The notes: generated by a model from the sequence alone, not told the origin. A DNA stretch of 64,000 nt from Crossaster papposus (GCA_037893245.1 JBAIAA010000893.1:62001-126000); one strand, 5' to 3'. Shown: positions 20,040 to 30,370, numbered from the stretch's first letter. Program-made: numbers and translations.

Positions 20040-20345
20040 ACGGAAAAAAATTGCTAGCGCCCCTGCACGCGCAAGGAATGCAAGTGAATGCTTTTGTGTA
20101 CGGCATAGCGTATACATAATGTGTACTGTACATGTGAAAGTGGGCTCAAAATCATACGGAGAAAGGACCTGCAGCCGATTTCACGAAAAGTGCCTAGCTT
20201 GCGCCATTTTCAAAAGTGGCGCAAGGCTTACGCAACTAATGTTGCGTAGCTGCGCCATTTCCTTACGGAGCATTTAACGAAACTTGGCGTAGCTGCGCAA
20301 CGTTTTAATCAGCGTTTACTACGACTGATTGTGTACATTTGTGTT
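20040..20345 (+). repeat. Second copy of the hairpin-rich segment
   Basis: Repeats 18000-18230 nearly base for base and continues further right (CTGCGCAACGTTTTAATCAG), where the first copy is cut by the TTAA-family MITE. Confidence 0.6.
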
Positions 20346-20586
20346 CTTTCATGAAATCGTCATTGTACGACCTACGCCCACCATTTTGAAAATAGTTTTG
20401 TCTGACTTTTCGCGAAATTGTGCGGCAACGCTGTCACGGGTAAAATAGAAAATCATTTACTTTAATCATAATACTGAGTGTCTTTCATAAATCTTAATAT
20501 GTTTGTAGATGCTCCACCACACTGTTTATCCCTTTAGTGGCATTGGAAATCCTTGACAACTAACTTCTTTCATTTCCTTGAAACAG

Positions 20587-20770
20587 ATGGTGGAGCTGTC
20601 ACCCGGGACCAGTGTGTTTGTATACAAGAAAAACGTTTCAGCAGGGAGCAGGTGCACAACTGCTTCAAGAGAAGCCTGCTCCCTGCTGAACTCCTTCCAC
20701 AGCAACTCAGAGTTGGCGGAACTTGGTTCACTGAAACTAGTGGACCAAGATATAGTTTCAGCCATCGTGG
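20587..20770 (+). pseudogene. BEN-domain exon A, copy 4 (+), intact exon
   Basis: CAG acceptor and GTAAGAATT donor are present, frame open: MVELSPGTSVFVYKKNVSAG, SRCTTASREACSLLNSFHSN, SELAELGSLKLVDQDIVSAI, VG. No exon B follows before the KIFC1 exon 4-like fragment at 21236, so the BEN fold could not be completed here. Confidence 0.6.
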
Positions 20771-20869
20771 GTAAGAATTAACATTTCTCACAAAGGCCTT
20801 TGCAAATTAATTTTAAAAAACACACAGGGGAGCCGACCATTATCATTATTTAACAAAGATAATGTTGAG

Positions 20870-21015
20870 CAGAAGATTTAGGATTTGAACCCAACTGTGA
20901 CCTTTAGATTAATAATGCTAGTTCTTATATGGCGCTTTAGACTCCCACAATGTGGGTGTATCAAAGCGCTTTACAATTTATTAGATTACCCTAGTGCTCT
21001 ACCAACTCGGTCAAT
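20870..21015 (-). repeat. tRNA-derived SINE split by a younger insertion
   Basis: The SINE head seen at 16801-16870 is present in two halves: TTAGGATTTGAACCCAACTG and CCCTAGTGCTCTACCAACTC on the + strand. They are separated by the element at 20912-20980. Confidence 0.65.
20912..20980. mobile_element. 69-bp insertion with an 8-bp target-site duplication
   Basis: Flanked on both sides by TTAGATTA (20904-20911 and 20981-20988). The insert has ATGGCGCTTTAG and CAAAGCGCTTTACAA, motifs I associate with small repeats common in marine invertebrates. The intact SINE copy at 16801 shows the empty site. Confidence 0.7.
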
Positions 21016-21235
21016 TTCTACTAGCATGCACCGCGTCAGTGTCCCTGTTTTTGTTGATAATTTGCAATAAATATCCATATATGAGTGATGATCCCCGCTT
21101 GTCAGGTTTGCAGCACTGCTATCAGCTCACTCATGTATTTGGGAATGTTGCTGCGGTCAGTTTCTTTGTTAAACTAATAAGACCAATGCATTTTCTTTGC
21201 AGTTAAGGATTGACTGCATATCAAGTGTTTGGGCA

Positions 21236-21330
21236 TTGCTGGAGTGCAGCGGTCTGAAGGCGTCCATCCATCGCACAGCTGACCGCTTCATAGGCCAGCC
21301 GAACCGCCGAACTCTCCAACACAAAGGTTT
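21236..21330 (+). pseudogene. KIFC1 exon 4-like fragment
   Basis: CTGGAGTGCAGCGGTCTGAA and AACTCTCCAACACAAAGG match the end of KIFC1 exon 4 (LECSGMKAS ... AELATTK). Small insertions (ATCCATCGCACAGC) and deletions disrupt the frame, and the first half is missing. Confidence 0.6.
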
Positions 21331-21757
21331 TTGTTTTTTGTTTGTTTGTTTTTAAATATTTGCCACACTAATTTTATGGAGCTGCTAAGCTCTAAACAAA
21401 ATGGCTTAAGACAAAGCCGGGGGAACTACTTTGTCAACTTCCAATACCGAGAGATGCTAATATCGCCTACCTACCCGAGACAAACCATTGACTGCTATAT
21501 GAGGTGAGATATGAGTTGAGCACCCTAGAGTACGTAGCATTCGCTACGAAATTGGCCGGACTTTGTCCTGGCGTGATACATTTGTGTTCGCTTTTGTGCC
21601 GAAAGAAAAAAATTATTTGTGCATCAGAGCTGGGTACTCAAACTATTAGTAAATGCAACAACCCTAATCCGTAAGGGTCAGGTGAACAATCGTGTTAAAC
21701 TGACGACACTGAATTGCCCATGATACACGTTCTCTTTCCTTCACTCACTCCGCTCAG

Positions 21758-23488
21758 GAACCCTGAACCTGGTGGACCTCGCCGGCAGCTAGCGTCTCTC
21801 CCAAGCCGGCTCCACTGGTGACCGGCTGCGGGAGACCAAGAACATCAACCGCAGCCTGAGTAACCTAGGCAACGTCATCATGGCGCTCTCCAATAAGGAA
21901 CAGCATATCCCCTACCGCAACAGTAAGCTGACTCACCTGCTGCTGAACTTGCTGGGCGGAAACTCCAAAACGTGAGTCTATAATTATGTTACTGCTCCAA
22001 CGAAACACGCACAAAGTTGATTTTTAGTTTTTTAGATTTTGCATTTGTTCAAACTCTTTAGGTACTCGGCTTTAAAATGATAATAATTCACACATGTACG
22101 CCCACCCTATATCCCCTGGCGAAAGGATGTAGTGATAAAACCCTGACAACCAAATTATGAGATAAACGGCTTTGAAGTTCAGAAAAGCATATTATTTCTA
22201 TACACAATTGTTTCATAAAATCGACCTAAAAAAATCACACTTCTGGGCGACAGATTATGTTCACATTTTGGGGAGATTGTAGATTAATAGTTTGTGATTC
22301 AGGAAAATCCAAAACCTCAAAATGTTAAAGTCCACCCTGAAATGACTTCCCGAGTACATTGTAATAACAACAAATTGTGCGACTTCGTCCGGGTTTCGTT
22401 GGAACAGGTCACGTATACTACCGGTCAATTCTAAAATTCTTATGACAGGATACAGTATGCCAAAGTTGATTATTATATTGACAAACCTCTAATGTCATCG
22501 ATTTTCATGATGAAAAAAACATTTGGGGCATCGATGGGTACTAATCATTTGGGGAAAACGTACAGAGTGGCCCATTAAAAATAAAAACGAACAAGCTTAG
22601 GCCACGAGAATGAGTTATAGATTTGCGTCCACCACCCGCATGCCTGAAAAGCTACCGCACATACATTTTCATTATTTGACATTTTTTCATTTATATATTA
22701 AAAAAAAAAAAAAATTGATAAATTCTGTTCAAAATCGCCCCTAATATTAATAATAGTAAGATGATCTATGAACGCAGTATCATCATCTTCCCAATATCTC
22801 GCGGCGGCGTCGGGGTCATTGTTGAAATATTATTAGGGCTAAACATATACTGATATTGATCGATGGCATGATCGAAATGTGAAATTTTACGATTCATCAC
22901 TGATCGATGTTCGGCGGTGTTTTCAATCGCCTCCTCTGTATTTATTCCATATTGAGAATCATGTGCGTGTTTGTGTAAATACCTGTTTACATGGGACGGG
23001 TGCATATATGTATAAACTCGGGCTAGCCACTGCTTGTATATGTAAAACAAGTCATTAGAAAATAATGAATAATGAATAATGAAAAAAAGCCTCGTGTGTT
23101 TTCCAAAAGGTCCGGACACAAATCTATAACTTTCATTCTCGTGGCCTTACTTTACACTACAATCAGGCCAAAACTACCTGTAATAATGGATGGAGAATTC
23201 TTTTAGAGTAAAAATAACACGAAGGTATCTCGATTTGGGCTAGTAGTTTTAGCTCCATACCATATTTTGTGAAGCACAAACAAGGGGTGAAACCACAAAG
23301 AAAGGGTGAAGATGTATTTCTTGTGTTCATTGTTTGTGTTTCCCATTTGTTTGTTTTCCTCTCTTCAGACTGATGTTTGTCAACATCTCCCCCGGGAGGA
23401 GAGCTTCCAGGAATCCATTTGCTCTCTTCGCTTTGCCACAAAGGTCAACCAGTGCAACATTGGCACGGCGCAGAAAAAAGTCAAGTAA
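21758..23488 (+). pseudogene. KIFC1-like 3' end: late motor exon and C-terminal exon, both disabled
   Basis: Exon 21758-21971 reads TLNLVDLAGS, stop, [20 protein letters not shown], then [20 protein letters not shown] and [20 protein letters not shown]. This is the switch-II to alpha-4/5 region of kinesin-14, with the switch-II Glu (DLAGSE) changed to TAG. The donor GTGAGT is intact. Exon 23369-23488 reads TLMFVNISP, then needs a one-base frameshift to REESFQESICSLRFATKVNQ and CNIGTAQKKVK, TAA. That is the normal motor C-terminus and neck mimic. The P-loop, switch-I and much of the motor are absent from the + strand cassette. A motor without switch-II and P-loop cannot hydrolyse ATP. Together with the fragments from 12268 on, this is a decayed tandem paralogue of the live gene at 54887-64000. 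Confidence 0.85.
22598..23149. mobile_element. DNA transposon remnant with TTAGGCCACGAGAATGA ends
   Basis: TTAGGCCACGAGAATGAGTT at the left and its reverse complement (CTATAACTTTCATTCTCGTG, GCCTTA) at the right form an inverted repeat of about 25 bp. The interior has no transposase. It lies in the intron between the two disabled kinesin exons. Confidence 0.65.
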
Positions 23489-23619
23489 ATATAAATGTTT
23501 GTTGAAATATGAGGGGTTCTGGTCAAATCGGACGGAACTGGGCAGAGGTTGAAATGAGGGTTTTCACAAATTAAATTTATTAACATCGCCAAAATATAAA
23601 GTTTTAAAAAGGCCTTGAA

Positions 23620-23782
23620 GGGAAACTCCACCCATAGTTTATGTATACGAGAATACACGAGAAAGTGTGGATTCGTAATTACGAATTAACGAGTCGCGAA
23701 GCGCCGAGTAAATTTGTAAATTCAAATCCACACTTATAAGTGTATTCTCTGACTTAAACCATTGCGTCAAAAGAAGTAGTTA
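23620..23782. repeat. Imperfect palindrome related to the insertion at 43350-43478
   Basis: GAGAATACACGAGAAAGTGT pairs with AATCCACACTTATAAGTGTATTCTC-like sequence about 90 bases on. The left end GGGAAACTCCACCC matches the inverted end of the LINE insertion (GGGTGGAGTTTCCC, 43461-43475), so this is one end of a larger transposon that resumes after 24025. Confidence 0.5.
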
Positions 23783-24024
23783 TTAACCAGTTCGCGCCGG
23801 ATGACGTATATAAACGCAAAAATTTTCAAAAATTCAAAACGGATGACGCATAAACACGCCAAGTTCAAGTTCGGAAATGTATGTCAGCAGCGTGCAAGGC
23901 CGGAAATACGTGGGTGTGCTTCCTGGCACTATCAGCCTGAACACGCTTCGGATCGAGTTTCGTTAAAAATAATCCCGCCCGTCGGCACGGCGTTGTTAAA
24001 ATAATCCCGGCGCGAACTGGTTAA
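23783..24024. mobile_element. TTAA-flanked MITE nested in another element
   Basis: TTAACCAGTTCGCGCCGG at the left and CCGGCGCGAACTGGTTAA at the right form a near-perfect terminal repeat. It is the opposite orientation to 6271-6499. It interrupts the element whose other part follows at 24170-24390. Confidence 0.8.
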
Positions 24025-24974
24025 CTATACCCAGTTGAGTATCATGGCCAATAGATTTAATTTACATAAATGAAGGTTCCCGAGGCTCTTACGTAATCAA
24101 GCTCTGGATTAGGGTGAGGAAATGAACAACCGTGGATTCCTAATTGTAAAAAAATGTAGGCAAGATAAAAACCGTTTATTCGTATATACGAATCCACACT
24201 TTATATATAGTGACGTCATAGCAATAGTTTTAAATGGCATAATGTTAGTGTCAATTGCCATTGTGACTTGATTTTTATTTCATTTTTATCGGTTTCGGTA
24301 ATCATATAAAACGCATTATATCGCACTGCGCTTATACCGCCATGCAAGCCGCCATTTTGTTCTGTTTTTTTCAGACTGTGCACAAAAACCATATTGTATA
24401 CATGCTCCTCAATGTACTCGCCGGAATTTCACAAGTTTTTAGGTACTCTCGTCCTGCACCCTTTGCCATACATGTTTGAGAGGTTGAAATTACCTCTTGC
24501 TATATCATGTCACTGGAATTTTACGATTGTTCTTTTCATTTTGTCCATTGCACCTTTGATGACTTTCCATGAGGGAAAAAAGAGGGATGCATTGCTGAAG
24601 AACATCCTCATAAGAATTTTTTTATTTATTTCGTCCTTTTATTAGGACTGATCTCCAATGGGTCCCAGTAGGATACAATAAAACTTAATTTAAACATTTA
24701 TAAATTAAAACCAAATTTATAGTACATACATATGAATGCACATTGTACAGTACAAAGAAGACATGATTTTAAAACTAAGGACTACAAAATTTAAATAAAA
24801 TGCTAAAAATAACAATTTCAAGACGAGCATACAAATATAACAAACATTTAAAAACTCATGTAATCCAGCAGTTAGGCACATTATTAAATTCCTCCATAAT
24901 TGTTGTTATAGTATTTATCTGTCGCTTCCAAACCCACACCCACCTTGAGCTCCTGGATGGTGTTGTTTCCTTCT
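24025..24974. other. Transposon remnant and KIFC1-intron-derived sequence
   Basis: 24210-24390 is an inverted copy of 43300-43440 (CAATTGCCATTGTGACTTGA, TTATCGGTTTCGGTAAT). 24750-24974 (AAAACTCATGTAATCCAGCA, TATTTATCTGTCGCTTCC) recurs at 33690-33800 and 37950-38080. No gene seen. Confidence 0.5.
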
Positions 24975-27160
24975 TATGCTCTTGTTGTGCTCTCGGCTGA
25001 CGCACGTCTGGCGGAGGAAGGTCTGGCGGTGGCAGGTCCGGCACTGGTGGCTGGTCTGGCGGAGGAAGGTCTGGCAGTGGCAGGTCCGGGGCTGGTCTTG
25101 TGGTGGCTGGTCTGGCGGAGGAAGGTCCGGCGGTGGCTGGTCTGGCGGTGGCTGATCTGGCGGAGGAAGGTCCGGCGGTGGCTGGTCTGGCGGTGGCTGA
25201 TCTGGCGGAGGAAGGTCCGGTGGTGGCTGGTCTGGCGGAGGAAGGTCCGGCGGTGGCTGGTCTGGCGGTGGCTGATCTGGCGGAGGAAGGTCCGGCGGTG
25301 GCTGGTCTGGCGGTGGCTGATCTGGCGGAGGAAGGTCAGGTGGTGGCTGGTCTGGCGGAGGAAGGTCTGGCGGTGGCAGGTCCGGCACTGGTGGCTGGTC
25401 TGGCGGAGGAAGGTCTGGCAGTGGCAGGTCCGGGGCTGGTCTGGTGGTGGCTGGTCTGGCGGAGGAAGGTCCGGCGGTGGCTGGTCTGGCGGTGGCTGAT
25501 CTGGCAGAGGAAGGTCCGGCGGTGGCTGGTCTGGCGGTGGCTGATCTGGCGGAGGAAGGTCCGGTGGTGGCTGGTCTGGCGGAGGAAGGTCTGGCGGTGG
25601 CAGGTCCGGCACTGGTGGCTGGTCTGGCGGAGGAAGGTCTGGCAGTGGCAGGTCCGGGGCTGGTCTTGTGGTGGCTGGTCTGGCGGAGGAAGGTCCGGGG
25701 CTGGTCTGGTGGTGGCTGGTCTGGCGGAGGAAGGTCTGGCGGTGGCAGGTCCGGCACTGGTGGCTGGTCTGGCGGAGGAAGGTCTGGCAGTGGCACGTCC
25801 GGGGCTGGTCTGGTGGTGGCTGGTCTGGCGGAGGAAGGTCCGGCGGTGGCTGGTCTGGCAGTGGCTGATCTGGCGGAGGAAGGTCAGGCGGTGGCTGGTC
25901 TGGCGGTGGCTGATCTGGCGGAGGAAGGTCCGGTGGTGGCTGGTCTGGCGTAGGAAGGTCTGGCGGTGGCAGGTCCGGCACTGGTGGCTGGTCTGGCAGA
26001 GGAAGGTCTGGCAGTGGCAGGTCCGGGGCTGGTCTGGTGGTGGCTGGTCTGGCGGAGGAAGGTCCGGCGGTGGCTGGTCCGGCGGTGGCTGATCTGGCGG
26101 AGGAAGGTCCGGCGGTGGCTGGTCTGGCGGTGGCTGATCTGGCGGAGGAAGGTCCGGTGGTGGCTGGTCTGGCGGAGGAAGGTCTGGCGGTGGCAGGTCC
26201 GGCACTGGTGGCTGGTCTGGCGGAGGAAGGTCTGGCAGTGGCAGGTCCGGGGCTGGTCTTGTGGTGGCTGGTCTGGCGGAGGAAGGTCCGGCGGTGGCTG
26301 GTCTGGCGGTGGCTGGTCTGGCAGAGGAAGGTCCGGCGGTGGCTGGTCTGGCGGTGGCTGATCTGGCGGAGGAAGGTCCGGTGGTGGCTGGTCTGGCGGA
26401 GGAAGGTCTGGCGGTGGCAGGTCCGGCACTGGTGGCTGGTCTGGCGGAGGAAGGTCTGGCAGTGGCACGTCCGGGGCTGGTCTGGTGGTGGCTGGTCTGG
26501 CGGAGGAAGGTCCGGCGGTGGCTGGTCTGGCAGTGGCTGATCTGGCGGAGGAAGGTCAGGCGGTGGCTGGTCTGGCGGTGGCTGATCTGGCGGAGGAAGG
26601 TCCGGTGGTGGCTGGTCTGGCGGAGGAAGGTCTGGCGGTGGCAGGTCCGGCACTGGTGGCTGGTCTGGCAGAGGAAGGTCTGGCAGTGGCAGGTCCGGGG
26701 CTGGTCTGGTGGTGGCTGGTCTGGCGGAGGAAGGTCCGGCGGTGGCTGGTCTGGCGGTGGCTGATCTGGCGGAGGAAGGTCCGGCGGTGGCTGGTCTGGC
26801 GGTGGCTGATCTGGCGGAGGAAGGTCCGGTGGTGGCTGGTCTGGCGGAGGAAGGTCTGGCGGAGGAAGGTCTGGCGGTGGCAGGTCCGGCACTGGTGGCT
26901 GGTCTGGTGTTGGTTGGTCTGGCGGAGGAAGGTCTGGCGGAGGAAGGTCTGGCAGTTGCTGGTCTGCCGGAGGGAAGGTCTGGCGGTGGCTGGTCTGGCG
27001 GAGGAAGGTCTGGTGGTGGCTGGTCTGGTGGTGGCTGGTCTGGCAGAGGAAGGTTCAGTGGTGGCTGGTTTGCCGGAGGAAGGTCTGGCGGAGGAAGGTC
27101 TGGCGGTGGCTGGTCTGCCGCAGGAAGGTCCGGTGGTGGCCCGTCTGGCGGTGGTTTCCT
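24975..27160 (-). repeat. Giant 15/30-bp minisatellite with 224-bp higher-order repeat (PPPDLPPPDQ-type)
   Basis: Units of 15 bp (on +: TCTGGCGGTGGCTGG, TCCGGCGGAGGAAGG) fill about 2.15 kb. On the minus strand one frame reads PPPDLPPPDQ repeats. A larger motif with GGTCCGGCACTGGTGGCTGG recurs about every 224 bases (for example the shared frames starting at 26037, 26261, 26485 and 26709). Since 224 is not divisible by 3, the frame changes at each higher-order unit from PPPD to ATARPSSARP to HRQTFLRQTS readings, yet no stop interrupts runs of 518 and 559 codons. The array is bounded on both sides by GAGAGCACAACAAGAGCATA on the minus strand, a piece of KIFC1 exon 5-like sequence. The lower end continues CAACACCATCCAGGAGCTCA then AGGTGGGTG, exactly like the exon 5 end and donor. 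It is therefore an expansion inside a duplicated stalk exon, and the in-frame exon carries TAA just after it. I do not call a protein. Confidence 0.9.
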
Positions 27161-27164
27161 TCTT

Positions 27165-27342
27165 ATGCTCTTGTTGTGCTCTCGGCTGGTGCAGGTTTTG
27201 CGGACGCAAGTCTGGCGCTGCCAACAGCTGACCAGTTAGTGCTGGATTCAGTGGCGGGCTTTGGCCTGTTTGGTTTTGTCGCGGTAGGTTTTGCGATTTC
27301 TTCGGCTCTTCCCCCTTCGGTTCGAGGTGCACTGTCCTTACT
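27165..27342 (-). pseudogene. KIFC1 exon 2-like copy before the giant minisatellite
   Basis: After an AAATTTTACAG acceptor it reads SKDSAPRTEGGRAEEIAKPT, ATKPNRPKPATESSTNWSAV, GSARLASAKPAPAESTTRA and then TAA. The live exon 2 reads [20 protein letters not shown] with a similar [10 protein letters not shown] end, so this is a diverged tail exon whose 3' end has been fused to exon 5-like sequence (ESTTRA). Confidence 0.65.
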
Positions 27343-27965
27343 CTGTAAAATTTTAGGTGGTGGGATTTAAAAGTAGGACACGCCATTATATCAAACATTT
27401 TTACGACTGAATTATAAAGAAATATCTTACCCATTTGAAAGTAAATAATGATTCTAGGCATCCAGCAAAATGATTGCGCTAGATATTAGTGCTGGCGATA
27501 TTATTTTTTTTTTTGTATTCAATTTTTTTTCTTCGCGATATCGCCGATATGGCAATAAAATTGGCAAAAAATTAGGCATGAAAAAAATATGAAATATATG
27601 CATTAACATCTGAAAATGTTCTTCCTGGCATCGAAGAACCAACATGGGAAGTTGCATGCTTTGACCACAGTGCACAATTGGTTTGCCTGTACACCATTAA
27701 CAAAAATCATGTTGGTTTTCTGTAATTTTTTTTTGGTAAAAAGTGTCATTAAATCACATCTGTTATAGACATATACAAGACAAGTTTGTTAAAAATACAA
27801 CATATGTGCTGGATTTTCAAGATGGCCTTTCCTGATAAAGGTCTAGCAAATATTGGAGGATTTTGCACGATTCAGGTTGCATGAAGTTTTGACACTTTGG
27901 AATTGGAGGATTTTACAGGATACAGGTTGGGTGTAAGAAAAATAAGGTAGGGAGTTAAGGTTTAC

Positions 27966-28193
27966 CTGTCTTTTCCCTTCGATGCTTGACCCTAGTGACC
28001 TTCGTTCTCAGGGATCGCTTGATAGTAACTGGCGTAACCGAGATGTGCTTTGTAAGTATAAAATCAGCAAACTCAGCATTTGAATAAAATGCGTTCAGCA
28101 GTGAGCAGGCTTCTTTGGATGCAGGTTACTGCTCCCTGCTGAAATGTTGTGGGTGTATACATATACTCCAGTCCCAGGGGATAGCTCTACCAT
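27966..28193 (-). pseudogene. Fused BEN exons A and B without intron (copy I)
   Basis: Exon A starts MVELSPGTGVYVYTHNISAG, then is frameshifted by loss of bases at GGAGCAGTAACCTGC. Near AEFA it passes without an intron into exon B (DFILTKHISVTPV). It ends at a GTAAAC donor. The same fusion is at 31302-31529 and 36368-36597, so it predates the segmental duplications. Confidence 0.65.
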
Positions 28194-28379
28194 CTGATAT
28201 GTGTCGGCAATATCTTTGGAAATCTTTCCAGGTCTTGGTTGGGTGCGGCTTAATTGTTGTGGTGTCTGCTGATGTTGTCGGTTTCGTTTGATGCCTCTTG
28301 AAGGTTGATAGGGTCTTGTAAAGAAGATCAGGAGGTGTTGATCGGTGGGATTATCTTGACCCTGGAAGTCTTCAGCAAG

Positions 28380-28408
28380 CTTTTTTTTTGTTGGGGGGGG
28401 GGGGGGGG
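28380..28408. repeat. T/G homopolymer tract (also at 31711-31749 and 36761-36790)
   Basis: A T run followed by a pure G run of 17 or more bases at equivalent positions of the three segmental copies, differing in length. Probably length-variable and error-prone. Confidence 0.7.
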
Positions 28409-28718
28409 CTGAGCGTCTGGCGTTGGTCAGCTGGGCCTCAGTGATGGGTAGTTGATGCTTGTACTCCATCAAAATTCTTGTGAAAAGCAGTGATGTTCTT
28501 TTCTGGAGATTGCTCCAGCGATCCTGGAATGAACTCTGAAATTTCAGAGATTGATGTGGACGTGGTGGCCGTATGTTTACGTAGAATCTAAATGATCAAT
28601 GATTTTTTTCATGAAATGTAAAATAGACAGTAAAACCTGCTTGTTAAATAATGAACATGGTCAGCTGTTTGTTTTTTAATAATTTGCAAAGGCCTTTGTG
28701 AGAAATGTTAATTCTTAC

Positions 28719-29622
28719 CCACAATTGCTGAAACTATATCTTGGTCCACTAGTTTCAGCGAACCAAAATCTGCCAACTCAGAATTGGTATAAAACGTGTT
28801 CAGCAGGGAGCAGGCTTCTTTTGAAGCAGTTGTGCACCTGCTTCCTGCTGAAATGTTCTTCTGGTATAGGAACACATACACCGGTCCCGGGGGACAGCTC
28901 CACCATCCTAGGTGTAAGAAAAATAAGGTAGGGAGTTAGGGTTTACCTGTCATGTCCTTTCGGTGTTTTAACCCAGTGACCTTCGTTCTTAGGGCTCGCT
29001 TGATGCTCACTGGGGTCACTTAAGCGTGCTTTTCAACTATATAATCTGCAAAGGCCTTTGTGAGAAATGTTAATTCTTACCCATGATTGCCGAAACTATA
29101 TCTTGGTCCACTGCTTTCAGCAAACCAAGTTCCGCCAACTCCAAGTTGGTGTGGAGGAATTTCAGCATGGAGCAGGCTTCTTTTGAAGCAGTTGTGCACC
29201 TGCTCCCTGCTGAAATGTTTTTCTGGTATAGGAACACACCGGTCCCGGGGGACAGCTCCACCATCATAGGTGTAAGAAAAATAAGGTAGGGAGTTAGGGT
29301 TTACCTGTCTTGTCCTTTCGGTGTTTTAACCCAGTGACCTTCGTTCTTAGGCCTCGCTTGATGCTCACTGGGGTCACTGAAGCGTGCTTTTCAACTATAT
29401 AATCTGCAAAGGCCTTTGTGAGTAATGTTAATTCTTACCCACGATTGCCGAAACTATCTTGGTCCACTGCTTTCAGCGAACAAAGTTCTGCCAACTCCGA
29501 GTTGGTGTGGAGGAAGTTCAGCAGGGCCGAAGCAGGCTTCTTTTGAAGCAATGTGCACCTGCTCCCTGCTGAAATGTTTTTCTGGTATAGGAACACACCG
29601 GTCCCAGGGGACAGCTCCACTA
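28719..29622 (-). pseudogene. BEN cassette array I: three exon A and two exon B copies, 358-bp period
   Basis: Exon A copies lie at 29439-29622, 29081-29264 and 28719-28906; exon B copies at 29305-29403 and 28947-29045. Exon A donor and exon B acceptor are only 35 bases apart (GTAAGAATTAACATT ... TTTGCAG). The exon A at 29081-29264 is open (MVELSPGTGVFLYQKNISAG ... KAVDQDIVSAIMG). The first exon B reads DYIVEKHASVTPVSIKRGLR; the second has TAA in place of the Ser codon after HA. From each exon B donor to the next exon A there are 40 bases with no AG acceptor. The array probably arose by recombination joining intron remnants. I judge it non-coding or at best a source of small exons. Confidence 0.65.
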
Positions 29623-29689
29623 TCATAGGTGTAAGAAAAATAAGATAGGGAGTTAGGGTTTACCTGTCTTGTCCTTTCGGTGTTTTAAC

Positions 29690-30065
29690 CCGGCAGTGGC
29701 TGGTCCGGCGGTGGAAGGTCTGCCGGAGGAAGGTCCGGTGGTGGCTGGTCTGCCGGAGGGAAGGTCTGGCGGAGGGAAGGTCTGGCGGAGGAAGGTCTGG
29801 CGGTGGCTGGTCTGGCACAGGAAGGTTCAGCGGTGGCTGGTCTGGTGGTGGCTGGTCTGGCGGAAGAAGGTCTGGCGGAGGAAGGTTCGGTGGTGGCCCG
29901 TCTGGCGGTGGTTTCCTTCTTGTGCTCTTGTTGTGCTCTTGGCTAGCGCAGGTTTGGCAGACGCAATTAAGTCTGGCGCTGCCAACAGCTGACCGGTTAG
30001 TGCTGGATTCAGTGGCGGGCTTTGGCCTGTTTGGTTTTGTCGCGGTATGTTTTGCAATTTCCTCG
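29690..30065 (-). pseudogene. Truncated KIFC1 exon 2-like/exon 5-like fusion with short PPPD repeat (copy I)
   Basis: 29690-29905 is a 15-bp unit array (about 14 units) of the same type as 24975-27160. 29906-30065 reads, on the minus strand, EEIAKHTATKPNRPKPATES and STNRSAVGSARL, then frameshifts into the AEST-type end. The short array shows what the locus looked like before the large expansion at 25-27 kb. Confidence 0.6.
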
Positions 30066-30194
30066 GATCTTTTATTTTTTTTAATGTATTAAAATGTATG
30101 TAATTATTATTATTTATTTTTTTCGAATATCGTATCGTCACGCAGTATCGTCCAGCCCTACTGGATATCCTATAACTCGATCCTCCGAGCATAC

Positions 30195-30240
30195 CCTTGA
30201 CATTGTTCAAACATCCCTTTGCCATTGTCAGTTTGTTCAC
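30195..30240 (-). repeat. Unexpanded ancestor of the KIFC1 22-bp minisatellite
   Basis: CATTGTTCAAACATCCCTTTGCCATTGTCAG-type sequence, given here in outline, is one to two units of the complement of GGAATGCTTGAACAATGGCA. The live KIFC1 intron has about 37 units (55176-55990). The same short state is at 33165-33205, 35247-35270 and 41705-41770. Confidence 0.7.
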
Positions 30241-30370
30241 CCACAATATACTTATGAGTGGGTTTATGAAGGGAATTGTGACTGGGCTTGTGAAAGGACT
30301 CGTAGGGACTTATCTACATCTCTGCATCGAACAAACAAACTTTCACTTGCTTTAAACTTGGAAAACTCAC

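Larger units (their letters stand above)
27479..30168 (-). mobile_element. hAT-type transposon ends enclosing BEN and KIFC1 exon fragments
   Basis: The left end TAGTGCTGGCGATATTA starts at 27487 and the right end CAGTATCGTCCAGCCCTA stops at 30160. They match the TAG(N)CCTGGACGATATCG type termini of the hAT-like element at 51793-54147. The flanks are CTAGATAT (27479-27486) and CTGGATAT (30161-30168), an 8-bp duplication with one mismatch. Homologous DNA without the insertion is at about 35205-35235 and, in the live KIFC1 intron, at about 54705-54740. Inside are three BEN exon A copies, two exon B copies, a fused A-B piece, a PPPD minisatellite and exon 2-like sequence. A second right end occurs at 33110-33127, consistent with later tandem duplication. 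No transposase is seen, so it would be non-autonomous. Confidence 0.6.

Noticed and set aside
23334..23552. Open frame continuing the LMFVNISP kinesin exon to 23552
   Set aside because: After NISP the conserved residues are in another frame, so this longer frame is the result of a frameshift in a pseudogene.
24974..26892. Long minus-strand ORFs (559 and 518 codons) suggesting a proline-rich protein gene
   Set aside because: Stop-free because of the repeat; the frame changes at each 224-bp unit, other frames are equally open, and the host exon has a TAA just beyond the array.
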